DNA of 54,727 nucleotides. Source: Lacticaseibacillus hulanensis. GTDB taxonomy: Bacteria; Bacillota; Bacilli; Lactobacillales; Lactobacillaceae. Shown piece by piece: positions 15,622-24,652 of this stretch. How positions within the stretch are numbered: the first letter of the stretch is position 1; each line of letters opens with the position of its first letter. The stretch is from assembly GCF_004010095.1 (NCBI RefSeq), contig NZ_RRYD01000017.1, positions 1 to 54,727 on the forward strand, read 5' to 3'. Position numbers and translations under genes: made by a program. The notes below the pieces were generated by a model, which was not told the DNA's origin, did not search any database, and saw only the letters and a list, made by a program, of their open reading frames with translations.

Positions 15622-15811
15622 CACTCTATCCTCTCTATGGGTAGCTATTTGGATGATTATACGCGGTAGCCACCACTAACGAACATTTTTGTGCCACTTC
15701 CGGCGCATGCAAAAGTGGGCGCTTTCGTTACAATACACTAACCATTTTACACGGCTGACCCAGCAAAACAATGCCACAAACGCGAATAACACGTTCATAT
15801 TTGTTAAATAA

Positions 15812-16978
15812 CTATGCTTGGGCCTGCTTGTCCGGTGTCAGCGTCATCCCCGTCTTCAGCGGCAGGTGCATCACAAAGGTGGTCAAGTCCCGGTTGGAAT
15901 CCGCAAAGATGTAACCGCCGTGGAGCGTGACGATGCTCTGGGCAATTGCCAGCCCGAGCCCCGACCCGCCCGTTTCCTGCGAGCGGCTCTCTTCAACCCG
16001 GTAAAAGCGGTCGAAAAGTTGGTTAAGGGACGCACTCGGAATTTGCTGACCGTCATTGGCCACGCGTACCACAACCTCAGAGCCAATCTTCTCCGCGCTA
16101 AGGTAGACGTGTTTGGCACCCTTACCATACTTAAGCGCATTGATAATCAGGTTGTTAAACACGCGCCCGAGTTTCTCCGAGTCGGCTTCCATCATGAGCG
16201 GTGACGGATTGCACTGCACGTCGAACTCAATACCTTTCTTCTGCGCCTCGAGTTCAAAACTCGCCGCGAGTTGGTCGAGCATCGCCGACATGTCAAACTT
16301 GGCCAGGGTCAGCTTGGTTGTCGTACTGCGCACCTTCGTGTACTCGAACAGGTCCTCAACCAGCACCTTCATCTGCTTGGCCTTGAGGTACGCCGTGTGC
16401 ACGTACTTTTGCATTTCGGCTTCGGTGCGGTACTGGCGGTCTTCAATCAACCCAAGGTAGCCAATGATTGACGTGAGCGGCGTCCGAATGTCATGCGACA
16501 CGTTCGTAATCAGCTCGTCCTTGCTGGCTTCAATCTTGCGCTCTTCGTCCATCGACTTCACGGCGGAGTCAACTAGTGCGTTAATGCTCGCGACAACCTT
16601 TTTCATGTCCGGGCCGACTTCCAGCCGAATCCGGTGGTTCAGGTGACCTTCCGCAATATAGTGCAGCTCGCCGATGATGTGGCGCAACTGCATTTGCCGG
16701 TAACGACGAATGAGCCGCCAGTACAAAACGATGACGTCGGCAATGCTCATCAGAATAATGAACAGATTCTGCCAGCTCCACAGGTGACTGCCGCCAAACG
16801 TAATTGTCGTCTTGATGGTCCAAATCGCGCTTGCCCACTGCTGATCACTTGCAATCATCTGGTTAATCATCACGATGATGGCAAAGTTCAAAAGCAGCAG
16901 CAAAATAACCGTGACTATTCCTTCAACCCACAGCTCGGATTTCTCTTTGGTGGTGAGGTGAATTTTTTCACTGGCCAT
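15812..16978 (-). CDS. Sensor histidine kinase (VanS-like)
   Basis: Membrane sensor of 388 residues. Two membrane helices (about 18-42 and 69-91) enclose a short extracellular loop of about 27 residues, too small for a ligand domain. A linker resembling HAMP (92-145) leads to the H-box TNVSHDIRTPLTSIIGYLGL with His162, then N box NLIINALKYG, G1 VRVANDG, F box and G2 SGLGLAIAQSIV. It starts two bases after its response regulator stop, with GAGG inside the regulator's last codons, so the two are co-translated. Overall order and length resemble VanS and other cell-envelope sensors; the signal is not known. Neighbouring dacA makes a cell-wall role plausible but this is inference. Confidence 0.88.
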   Translation of the reverse strand: MASEKIHLTTKEKSELWVEGIVTVILLLLLNFAIIVMINQMIASDQQWASAIWTIKTTITFGGSHLWSWQNLFIILMSIADVIVLYWRLIRRYRQMQLRHIIGELHYIAEGHLNHRIRLEVGPDMKKVVASINALVDSAVKSMDEERKIEASKDELITNVSHDIRTPLTSIIGYLGLIEDRQYRTEAEMQKYVHTAYLKAKQMKVLVEDLFEYTKVRSTTTKLTLAKFDMSAMLDQLAASFELEAQKKGIEFDVQCNPSPLMMEADSEKLGRVFNNLIINALKYGKGAKHVYLSAEKIGSEVVVRVANDGQQIPSASLNQLFDRFYRVEESRSQETGGSGLGLAIAQSIVTLHGGYIFADSNRDLTTFVMHLPLKTGMTLTPDKQAQA

Positions 16979-16980
16979 CT

Positions 16981-17667
16981 TTATGCCTCAACTTTGTAAC
17001 CCACACCCCAAACAGTCTGAATTACCTTCTCACCGTCAGTTGCTTCTTCAATCTTGTCGCGCAGGTGGGAAACGTGGACCATGACCGTCTTCGCGGACAC
17101 GATGGATTCTTGCTGCCAAACGCGTTCGAAGATTTCATCTGCGGAAAAGACGCGGTTCGGGTGGCTCGCAAGCAGGTACAAAATCCCAAACTCAAGCGCG
17201 GTCAGGGAAATCTGCTTGCCCGTAATTGTCACAACTTCGTGGCTGTCCTTATTAATCTTCAGCGGGCCAACTTCCAAAACATCGGGCGTGGTGTTCTGCA
17301 CCGTGTTCTGGCTCCGGCGCAGCAAGCTCTTCACGCGCGCCATCACCTCAAGTGGGTTAAACGGCTTGGTGACGTAATCGTCCGCCCCGGTAATTAGCCC
17401 TTGAATCTTGTCCATGTCACCAGTCTTCGCGGAAACAATGATGATTGGAATCTGGCTGTCCTTGCGCACTTCTTTGACAACTTCCATCCCGGACATGTTT
17501 GGCATCATGATGTCGAGCACCATGAGGGCGATGTCTGGATTCGTTACCAGTTTCGTAATGGCTTCCTTCCCTGAGTAGGCTGGGATGGGTTCGTAGCCTT
17601 CATTAGTAGCGTAAATGCTGAGCAATTCAACGATTTCTTTGTCGTCATCTACAATTAAAATTTTCAT
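16981..17667 (-). CDS. OmpR/VanR-family response regulator
   Basis: A 228-residue regulator. The receiver domain (1-120) has the acidic pocket VDDD near the start, phospho-acceptor Asp52 in VLDIMMPNM, and Lys in DDYVTKPF. The C-terminal winged-helix (130-228) includes LTALEFGILYLLASHPNRVFS and the recognition part VHVSHLRDKIE. ATG at 17667 is used because the receiver begins there (MKILIVDDD) and AGAGG lies ten bases upstream; the 22 upstream codons are non-coding. First gene of the pair with the sensor kinase. The promoter must lie in 17668-17820; I see no clear -35/-10 pair. Confidence 0.92.
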   Translation of the reverse strand: MKILIVDDDKEIVELLSIYATNEGYEPIPAYSGKEAITKLVTNPDIALMVLDIMMPNMSGMEVVKEVRKDSQIPIIIVSAKTGDMDKIQGLITGADDYVTKPFNPLEVMARVKSLLRRSQNTVQNTTPDVLEVGPLKINKDSHEVVTITGKQISLTALEFGILYLLASHPNRVFSADEIFERVWQQESIVSAKTVMVHVSHLRDKIEEATDGEKVIQTVWGVGYKVEA

Positions 17668-17823
17668 TCGATATAACCTCTTCCAATATTGTGGTAGTGG
17701 TATTGCTAAACCCAATTCTACCAAAAACAACATCAGATGCGGTAACCATTACCACTTTTATGCAAAAGATAAAGTTTAGTGACCCCACGCTACCCTTTAC
17801 GCTGTCCGGCAGTGTGAGTGGTT

Positions 17824-18160
17824 TTGTAGTCGCTGGGTACTGAGTGGTATAGGATCCGCGCCTAGGCGGGGCCGGTGCGCGTTCCGTGCGGCTGGGATTT
17901 TCCGTGCGGCCGGTTGAAGCCCCAAAAACCGGGTCTTCAACCTAAAAATTGAGCCCCGCATGCCCGTTCTTCGGGTTACGAACTTGATACGTATTGTTAG
18001 GACCTACTGGAAATCTTTTTCTCCTGGCGGGTCTTAATTTTTGCCGGCTATGGTGTGGAGAAGCCCGATGCAAAAACCGCATCGGTCTTCTCTCACCATA
18101 GCTTTCACAGGAAAATCCCAGCCGCACTACACGCGCACCGCCCCCGCCCAGTCGCTACAA
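17824..18160. repeat. Large nested palindrome E1 (337 bp)
   Basis: Three-armed inverted structure with no coding frame. Outer stem: TTGTAG, TCG/TCG internal loop, CTGGG (17824-17837) with CCCAG...CTACAA (18147-18160); then GGCGGGG..GGTGCGCG and an 18-bp perfect GTGCGGCTGGGATTTTCC (17886-17903) with its complement at 18110-18127. Arm 1 is GGTTGAAG/CTTCAACC (17912-17942). Arm 2 is AAAAATTGAGCCCCGC with GCGGGTCTTAATTTTT (17943-18043), enclosing CCCG/CGGG. Arm 3 is TATGGTG..GAGAAG..CCGATGC with its partner (18049-18100). Lies between a response regulator and a TetR gene. Confidence 0.8.
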
Positions 18161-18253
18161 CGTTGTTAAAGTTCTCAGCCATTGACGATGTTCAGATCTA
18201 GTGCCATCTTGCCATCTATAGGGATTAACGGTGAATCTGAATCTATATATCCA

Positions 18254-18609
18254 GCGGAGCGTTGTGGGGTTTGGCCGGAGAGTCCGGGCTGGGTCTCGGG
18301 TATGCCGCCCAGCCGTGGCAACAAGAAAACACGATGTGACGACTGCGGTTTTTGCAGTTGGCACATCGTGTTTTCTTGAGGGAAAAATTTAGATTTGTGT
18401 GAGGAGCACTGTGGATTTTGGGTACGAGTTAGAACATGCGATTACATGCCAAGCATCGTACGAGTTAGGTTCAGGCTGCGACGATGCAAAGCTAAATTTT
18501 TAGTCTGGAGACGGCGTACTTCCGGCTCCAGACGACCGCCACAGCGACCACGGCGAAGCACACCCGAGGCCCAGCCCGGACCCGGAGGCCAAACCCCACA
18601 ACGCGGAGC
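18254..18609. repeat. Large nested palindrome E2 (356 bp)
   Basis: Same plan as E1 with unrelated sequence. Outer stem 18261-18301 pairs with 18562-18602 (36 of 41 positions, e.g. GTTGTGGGGTTTGGCC and TCCGGGCTGGG). Two 3x3 GGA/GGA internal loops interrupt it, at 18256-18258/18605-18607 and just inside GGCC/GGCC. The stem continues as GCCGTGG/CCACGGC. Arm 1: 16-bp perfect AAGAAAACACGATGTG (about 18323-18338) with its complement ending at 18376. Arm 2: AAAAATTTAG/CTAAATTTTT, enclosing GCATCGT/ACGATGC. Arm 3: GTCTGGAG/CTCCAGAC. No coding frame; bases 18161-18253 hold nothing recognised. Confidence 0.8.
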
Positions 18610-18668
18610 GACGCCACTGGTCTACCTCTGCAATCACGCTGATGCTGCCGGACAACGTCAGTGCATCG

Positions 18669-19268
18669 CTACTTCACAAGCAAGAATTCCAGTTCCTTGC
18701 GCATTTCTGCCTTCGTTGTCGCGGTCATTTCACGTTGGTTGGAGATGAGCAGCGCCTCGTAAAGGTGGCGTTGCAGGATATCCATGACTAGGTTCGTCAG
18801 TACCGGAATATCCTTATCCGTCCGCTGAATCATCGCCGCAAGTGGTAACATTGCGTCGTGAATTTCCTGCTGAATGGCGACAAGAATTGTCTTCATCCAG
18901 CTGGATTCCTCATCTGAAAGCAGCATCCGTTCGCGCACCGTAATCATGAAGGACTGATAATTATCTTCCCGCGTGAACAGCTCCCACACCTTGGTGAATA
19001 AGTGCATGATGCGGTCGACCAGGTCATCGACATTATCGACACCAGAGAAGTCGAAGGTGATTTCACTCACGCGACTTTCAAGACCCTGCTGGACGATTGT
19101 ATCCAGAATTTCCTGTTTACCGTGGGGGAAGTAATAGTACAGCAACCCATCAGCAATGCCTAAAGTCTTATTCAGTTCGCGAGTAGTTGTTCCTTCGAAC
19201 CCCTTCTCGGCAAACAAATCGCGGGCAACGTCCAATATCTTGGCGCGTTGATCGTCACTTTTAGTCAT
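18669..19268 (-). CDS. TetR-family transcriptional regulator
   Basis: A 199-residue one-component repressor type. The N-terminal helix-turn-helix (about 10-55) reads AKILDVARDLFAEKGFEGTTTRELNKTLGIADGLLYYYFPHGKQE, the TetR signature; the rest is an alpha-helical ligand and dimer domain. Ribosome site GAGG lies five bases before ATG. It lies directly upstream in map terms of mntH's 3' end, with both on the minus strand, separated by 118 bp. Two operators of TetR form before mntH (20883-20902, 20947-20966) are natural targets. What it senses is not shown by the sequence. Confidence 0.9.
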   Translation of the reverse strand: MTKSDDQRAKILDVARDLFAEKGFEGTTTRELNKTLGIADGLLYYYFPHGKQEILDTIVQQGLESRVSEITFDFSGVDNVDDLVDRIMHLFTKVWELFTREDNYQSFMITVRERMLLSDEESSWMKTILVAIQQEIHDAMLPLAAMIQRTDKDIPVLTNLVMDILQRHLYEALLISNQREMTATTKAEMRKELEFLLVK

Positions 19269-19386
19269 TTTGTCCTCACTTGCCTATTGTTTGGTGGTCC
19301 AAATGGTTAGCACCACCACATATTTTGTCCTTTTGCAAAAATTGACCACAGCTTAAGCTGCAGCCAATTGCTATTTTCTACCCCTA

Positions 19387-20736
19387 TTACATAATGCCAA
19401 TCGTTTGCAGAATAAGGTAGACATTCAGTAGAACCAATACCACCGTGGCGATCCACGCGCAGATCTTAATCCACATCTTGTTGGCAAATTCACCCATGAG
19501 CTTCTTGCTGCTTGCAAAAATCACCAGTGGTACGACCGCGAACGGCAAGGCGATACTCAGGAAAACCTGCGAGAAGGTCAGTAAGTTTTCAATTTTGGCT
19601 TCGTTACCGTGATAAATGAAGGCGAAAATCAAAACTGGCGTAACGGACAGCAACCGCGTAACCAGACGCTGAACCCACATTGGGGCCTTAATCCGGACGA
19701 ACCCTTCCATTACGATTTGCCCGGCAAGCGTCCCGGTAATCGTGGAGCTTTGCCCGGAAGACAGCAGCGCAACGGCAAACAGCATACTGAGGACTGGACT
19801 CGCAATTGCCCCCACGATTTGCGGATTGTTCAGCGAGTTGAACAGTTCGGTGAAACGACCCAAAGAGCTGTTGGTCCCGTAAAACAGCGCCGCCCCCAGA
19901 ATAAGGAGCATGCTGTTAACGATGAACGCAAGGAACAACTGCATGTTGGAATCGATTGTCGCAAAGCGCACCGCCTGCTTCAATTCAGCACGGTTCTTAC
20001 GGTCAACCTTCCGCGTCTGCGAAATGGAGGAACCCAGGTACAGGTCATGCGGCATAACGGTCGCACCGACAATCCCCAGGGTCAAGTACAGCATCCCGTG
20101 GTTGGTAATGATTTCGCTGGAAGGAATGTAACCAGTGATAATTCCGCCGATGCTTGGTTCAGCAAGTAAGACTTCGTAGCCGAAAACAACAACAATGACG
20201 GCAACAAGCGTGGCAACAATTGCTTCAATCTTGCGGAACCCAAGCTTCATCAGTAGCAGGAGGAGCAGAACGTCCAGTGCCGTAATGCAGATACCCACAA
20301 TCAGTGGAATACCAAACAACAGCTGGATGGCAATCCCGGACCCAATGATTTCGGCGATATCCGTCGCCATAATCGCGAGTTCGGCGATTACCCACAGAAT
20401 GAAACCGCCTGTCTTGCTGGTGTGCTCACGCGTTAACTGCGCCAAGTCCTTACCCGTCACAATGCCCAGCTTCGACGCCATAGCTTGGAGCATCATGGCA
20501 ATCAAACTGGAGATCAGCACAACGGCTAAGAGCTTGTACTTGTACTGCGCACCACCGGCAATCGACGTGATCCAGTTACCCGGATCCATGTACCCGACGG
20601 CAATGAGAACCCCGGGGCCCATGAATGCCTTAAAGGTCTTCCAAAAGCCCGCGTTCTTTGGCACCTCAATTGTGCCGTTAACTTCATCTAGGCTTCTGCC
20701 CACTGCTTCGTCAGTGTGTACATCATTTGCTTTCAT
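19387..20736 (-). CDS. mntH: Nramp-family divalent metal transporter (Mn2+/Fe2+)
   Basis: Proton-coupled metal importer of 449 residues in the cytoplasmic membrane, about 11 helices. The metal-binding motif in helix 1 is intact (MDPGNW near residue 51), and helix 6 carries [10 protein letters not shown]. An N-terminal cytoplasmic tail of about 30 residues is longer than in E. coli MntH. ATG at 20736 follows GAGG at seven bases. A 150-base untranslated leader separates start and promoter, but I find no yybP-ykoY manganese riboswitch pattern in it. Paired TetR-type operators flank the promoter. Lactobacilli accumulate manganese in place of superoxide dismutase, so a primary Mn importer is expected. 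Confidence 0.94.
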   Translation of the reverse strand: MKANDVHTDEAVGRSLDEVNGTIEVPKNAGFWKTFKAFMGPGVLIAVGYMDPGNWITSIAGGAQYKYKLLAVVLISSLIAMMLQAMASKLGIVTGKDLAQLTREHTSKTGGFILWVIAELAIMATDIAEIIGSGIAIQLLFGIPLIVGICITALDVLLLLLLMKLGFRKIEAIVATLVAVIVVVFGYEVLLAEPSIGGIITGYIPSSEIITNHGMLYLTLGIVGATVMPHDLYLGSSISQTRKVDRKNRAELKQAVRFATIDSNMQLFLAFIVNSMLLILGAALFYGTNSSLGRFTELFNSLNNPQIVGAIASPVLSMLFAVALLSSGQSSTITGTLAGQIVMEGFVRIKAPMWVQRLVTRLLSVTPVLIFAFIYHGNEAKIENLLTFSQVFLSIALPFAVVPLVIFASSKKLMGEFANKMWIKICAWIATVVLVLLNVYLILQTIGIM

Positions 20737-20882
20737 GATAATACCTCTTTCCTATTGGCTTAGAAATTCGGTGATCAATGAGGCGCGCACCCGAGTTCGA
20801 ACCGTCGCGCTTGTCCAGCGTGGCAACTCCGGATTACTTCAACCGTGTCGGCTTCCAAATCAATCAGCTAATTCACTTTTTT

Positions 20883-20902
20883 AGTTGAGCGCCCGCTCAA
20901 CT
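20883..20902. promoter_or_regulatory. TetR-type operator 1 (mntH)
   Basis: Perfect palindrome AGTTGAGCG-N2-CGCTCAACT, about 13 bp downstream of the -10 box of the mntH promoter. Confidence 0.65.
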
Positions 20903-20914
20903 TATCCCATAATT

Positions 20915-20942
20915 AATATACGCGCTTTTTTCTGAAAAGCAA
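20915..20942 (-). promoter_or_regulatory. mntH promoter
   Basis: Minus strand TTGCTT (20937-20942), 16 bases, TATATT (20915-20920), bracketed by two copies of the same operator. Confidence 0.55.
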
Positions 20943-20946
20943 CCCT

Positions 20947-20966
20947 TTTTGAGCGTCCGTTCAAAA
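20947..20966. promoter_or_regulatory. TetR-type operator 2 (mntH)
   Basis: TTTTGAGCG-N2-CGTTCAAAA, one mismatch between arms, just upstream of the -35 box. It shares TTGAGCG-N2-CGYTCAA with operator 1; centres are 64 bp apart. Confidence 0.65.
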
Positions 20967-20997
20967 TGTTTTTTGGGACACCAAACTAATTGACGAC

Positions 20998-21044
20998 AAA
21001 AGCCGAGTGCTGGCGGAAAATCACGGTTACTGGCACTCGACTTT
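20998..21044 (-). terminator. Terminator-like hairpin after the 21142 gene
   Basis: Minus strand AAAGTCGAGTGC pairs with GCACTCGGCTTT (one wobble or mismatch), 23-base loop, followed by a short T stretch. Confidence 0.6.
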
Positions 21045-21141
21045 CATGATAATTTAGTTGCGATTTATCGCTAATCTGTCATTTTATCGGCGCACTACCT
21101 CACGCCGCTTACATCAAAACCACGCAAAAGTGTTCGGATAT

Positions 21142-21603
21142 TCAGGCATCCTGACTGTTGGGCAAGTGCGTGAGTGTTGGGGCAAGCTCACCATCCTGCA
21201 GCTTGGTCAGACACTGCGCGTTGTCTTTGGTATTCACCATGATTTTGTATTGCTCACTGCTCGTACCAAACTGAACGTTCATCCCCTCCATTTCGGGATT
21301 AACGTTAAAGTCGCGCACCTGACTCAGCGGAATGTGCACCGCCCGCTCGGCCGCGCGCTGCGGATTGATCATCAGGCCGTCGTACGTGAAAATCAGCTCT
21401 GAATCCGTGAACGCAAGCAGACAAACCGGATCACGCCACAGCAAATCACCCTTGTGCTGATTTGCGAGCACGGGCGCGGCACTGGCCAGATTCTGCGTGG
21501 CGTAGTTCAGGTCACGGTGACCAATTAGGTAATCAGTCGCAACAGCGACACCGCACAACTTAAAAAACTGAGCAATCTTTGCTTTTGAACCCGTAAAACT
21601 CAT
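21142..21603 (-). CDS. Hypothetical protein, 153 aa
   Basis: Not recognised with confidence. A soluble protein without signal peptide. A helical N-terminus (about 1-40) is followed by beta-rich sequence with HIPLSQVRDFNV and MNVQFGTSSEQYKIMVNTK, which looks like the strands of a PH-like fold as found in bacterial PH-domain proteins; this is only a visual impression. The ATG at 21603 has GAGGGAG five bases before it, and the 47 codons upstream in the same frame are discarded. Lies between guaB's terminator and mntH's control region, as its own unit. Confidence 0.7.
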   Translation of the reverse strand: MSFTGSKAKIAQFFKLCGVAVATDYLIGHRDLNYATQNLASAAPVLANQHKGDLLWRDPVCLLAFTDSELIFTYDGLMINPQRAAERAVHIPLSQVRDFNVNPEMEGMNVQFGTSSEQYKIMVNTKDNAQCLTKLQDGELAPTLTHLPNSQDA

Positions 21604-21725
21604 ATTGACTCCCTCTTCACTAGCCGAATAAACCGCTATCAACGCTTTAACAGCAGTATACCACGATGCCCCCGCTTCTTGCTTAACCGCTTGGGGTCTG
21701 GCGCAAACTAGGCGCCCGCCCAATG

Positions 21726-21760
21726 AAAAAAGCCCTCCGCGCACACTGCGCGGAAGGCTT
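21726..21760 (-). terminator. Terminator after guaB
   Basis: Minus strand stem GCCTTCCGCGCA/TGCGCGGAGGGC with a 3-base loop, then T6. Confidence 0.9.
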
Positions 21761-21774
21761 TCTCGTTACTTAGA

Positions 21775-23412
<1,638 letters not shown>

Positions 23413-23518
23413 TTAATTTTTCGAAGTCAAACGCACGGTCAAATTAACCCCACGAAATTTCATTTAACTTTTTAATCAAATAACACGGCAGCTCATTTCA
23501 AAACTAAATTAAATAATT

Positions 23519-23532
23519 TGACTCGCGAGTCA
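23519..23532. promoter_or_regulatory. Operator 1 of the ABC exporter operon
   Basis: Perfect palindrome TGACTCGCGAGTCA, i.e. TGACT-N4-AGTCA, immediately upstream of the -35 box. Confidence 0.6.
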
Positions 23533-23562
23533 TTGACTGAACAGTCAACAGGGTGCTACACT
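23533..23562 (+). promoter_or_regulatory. Promoter of the ABC exporter operon with operator 2
   Basis: TTGACT (23533-23538), 18 bases, TACACT (23557-23562). The second TGACT-N4-AGTCA copy (23534-23547) overlaps the -35 box and is 15 bp from the first. Bases 23563-23740 form the untranslated leader, in which I see nothing else. Confidence 0.6.
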
Positions 23563-23740
23563 CATCGTGCCAAGATAAATCGCGCATGCACTGGCCTTTT
23601 ACCCCGGCTGATTGGAACACTGGACTGTAGGCAGTGATTATCACCAATCTAACAATTAACCAATATAATTCGAACTTAACGTACCCAGCCATCAATCACG
23701 TTTGAATGGTGCACCATGGGTAATGATACGGAGGATAAAC

Positions 23741-24652
23741 ATGGCAGTAGTGTCAATTAATCACTTGAAGAAGCACTTCGGTAAGTTTCAGGCGCTGAAA
23801 GATGTCACCTTCAGCGTCAACGCGGGCGAGGTTTTCGGCTTCATCGGGCCCAATGGTGCGGGTAAATCCACAACCATCCGCACGTTACTCGGCATCATCA
23901 GGGCCACCGGTGGCAGTGCCGAGATTTTCGGTCAGGATGTGTGGCAGGACGCGGTTAACATTCATAAGCGCCTCGCATACGTGCCAGGCGACGTGTACCT
24001 GTGGCCCAACCTGTCCGGCGGTGAGGCCATCGACCTGTTTCTCAAGTTGAACGACCAGAAACACAACGAAAAAACCGATGAACTGATTAAGGAATTCGAC
24101 TTAGACGTGACGAAAAAGTGCCGCACTTACTCTAAGGGGAATCGGCAAAAGGTTGCCCTCATCGCCGCATTTGCGACAGATGCCGATTTATACATTTTCG
24201 ACGAGCCCACCAGTGGTCTGGATCCATTAATGGAAGAAATATTCCAAAAAAACGTGCTGCAGTTAAAGGCGAAGGGTAAGTCTGTGCTCCTTTCGAGCCA
24301 CATTTTAAGTGAAGTGGAGCGCATGTGTGACCGCATCGGTATTATTCGCGGGGGCAAAATCATCGAAACTGGGACACTTGATGAAATGCGCCAGCTCTCG
24401 CGGACAAGCGTGACCGTTACCACGCGGACACCCGCTGACGCCTTGGCAAAGCTCGGCGCCGTCCACAACTTCACCCCAGTTGCCGGCACGACAACCAAAT
24501 ATAGTTTTGCCGTAGATTCAGAATCTCTGGGCAACGTGATTACCGAACTGACCAAATTTGGCATTGTCACCCTGCAGAGCACCCCACCAACGTTGGAAGA
24601 TCTCTTCATGCGTTACTACAACCAAGAGGAGGGTGACCAGATTGAACGCTAA
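23741..24652 (+). CDS. ABC exporter, ATP-binding subunit
   Basis: A 303-residue ATPase of the DrrA/CcmA-like drug-export type. Walker A GPNGAGKST, Q loop region, signature with an unusual form TYSKGNRQKV in place of LSGGQ (as in other ABC-2 exporter ATPases), Walker B LYIFDEPTSGLDP and H-loop LLSSHIL; about 80 C-terminal residues form an extra regulatory domain. ATG at 23741 has CGGAGG at seven bases; the 13 upstream codons are dropped. The permease starts inside its last codons. Likely exports a hydrophobic or toxic compound; the substrate is unknown. Confidence 0.92.
   Translation: MAVVSINHLKKHFGKFQALKDVTFSVNAGEVFGFIGPNGAGKSTTIRTLLGIIRATGGSAEIFGQDVWQDAVNIHKRLAYVPGDVYLWPNLSGGEAIDLFLKLNDQKHNEKTDELIKEFDLDVTKKCRTYSKGNRQKVALIAAFATDADLYIFDEPTSGLDPLMEEIFQKNVLQLKAKGKSVLLSSHILSEVERMCDRIGIIRGGKIIETGTLDEMRQLSRTSVTVTTRTPADALAKLGAVHNFTPVAGTTTKYSFAVDSESLGNVITELTKFGIVTLQSTPPTLEDLFMRYYNQEEGDQIER

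Noticed and set aside
20789-20870. tRNA-like sequence GAGTTCGAACC in the mntH leader
   Set aside because: The T-loop-like piece has no pairing T stem on either strand, and no acceptor, D or anticodon arms can be drawn.
20737-20914. Manganese (yybP-ykoY) riboswitch before mntH
   Set aside because: The leader lacks the conserved loops of that riboswitch; only operator palindromes and a GC-rich stretch are seen.
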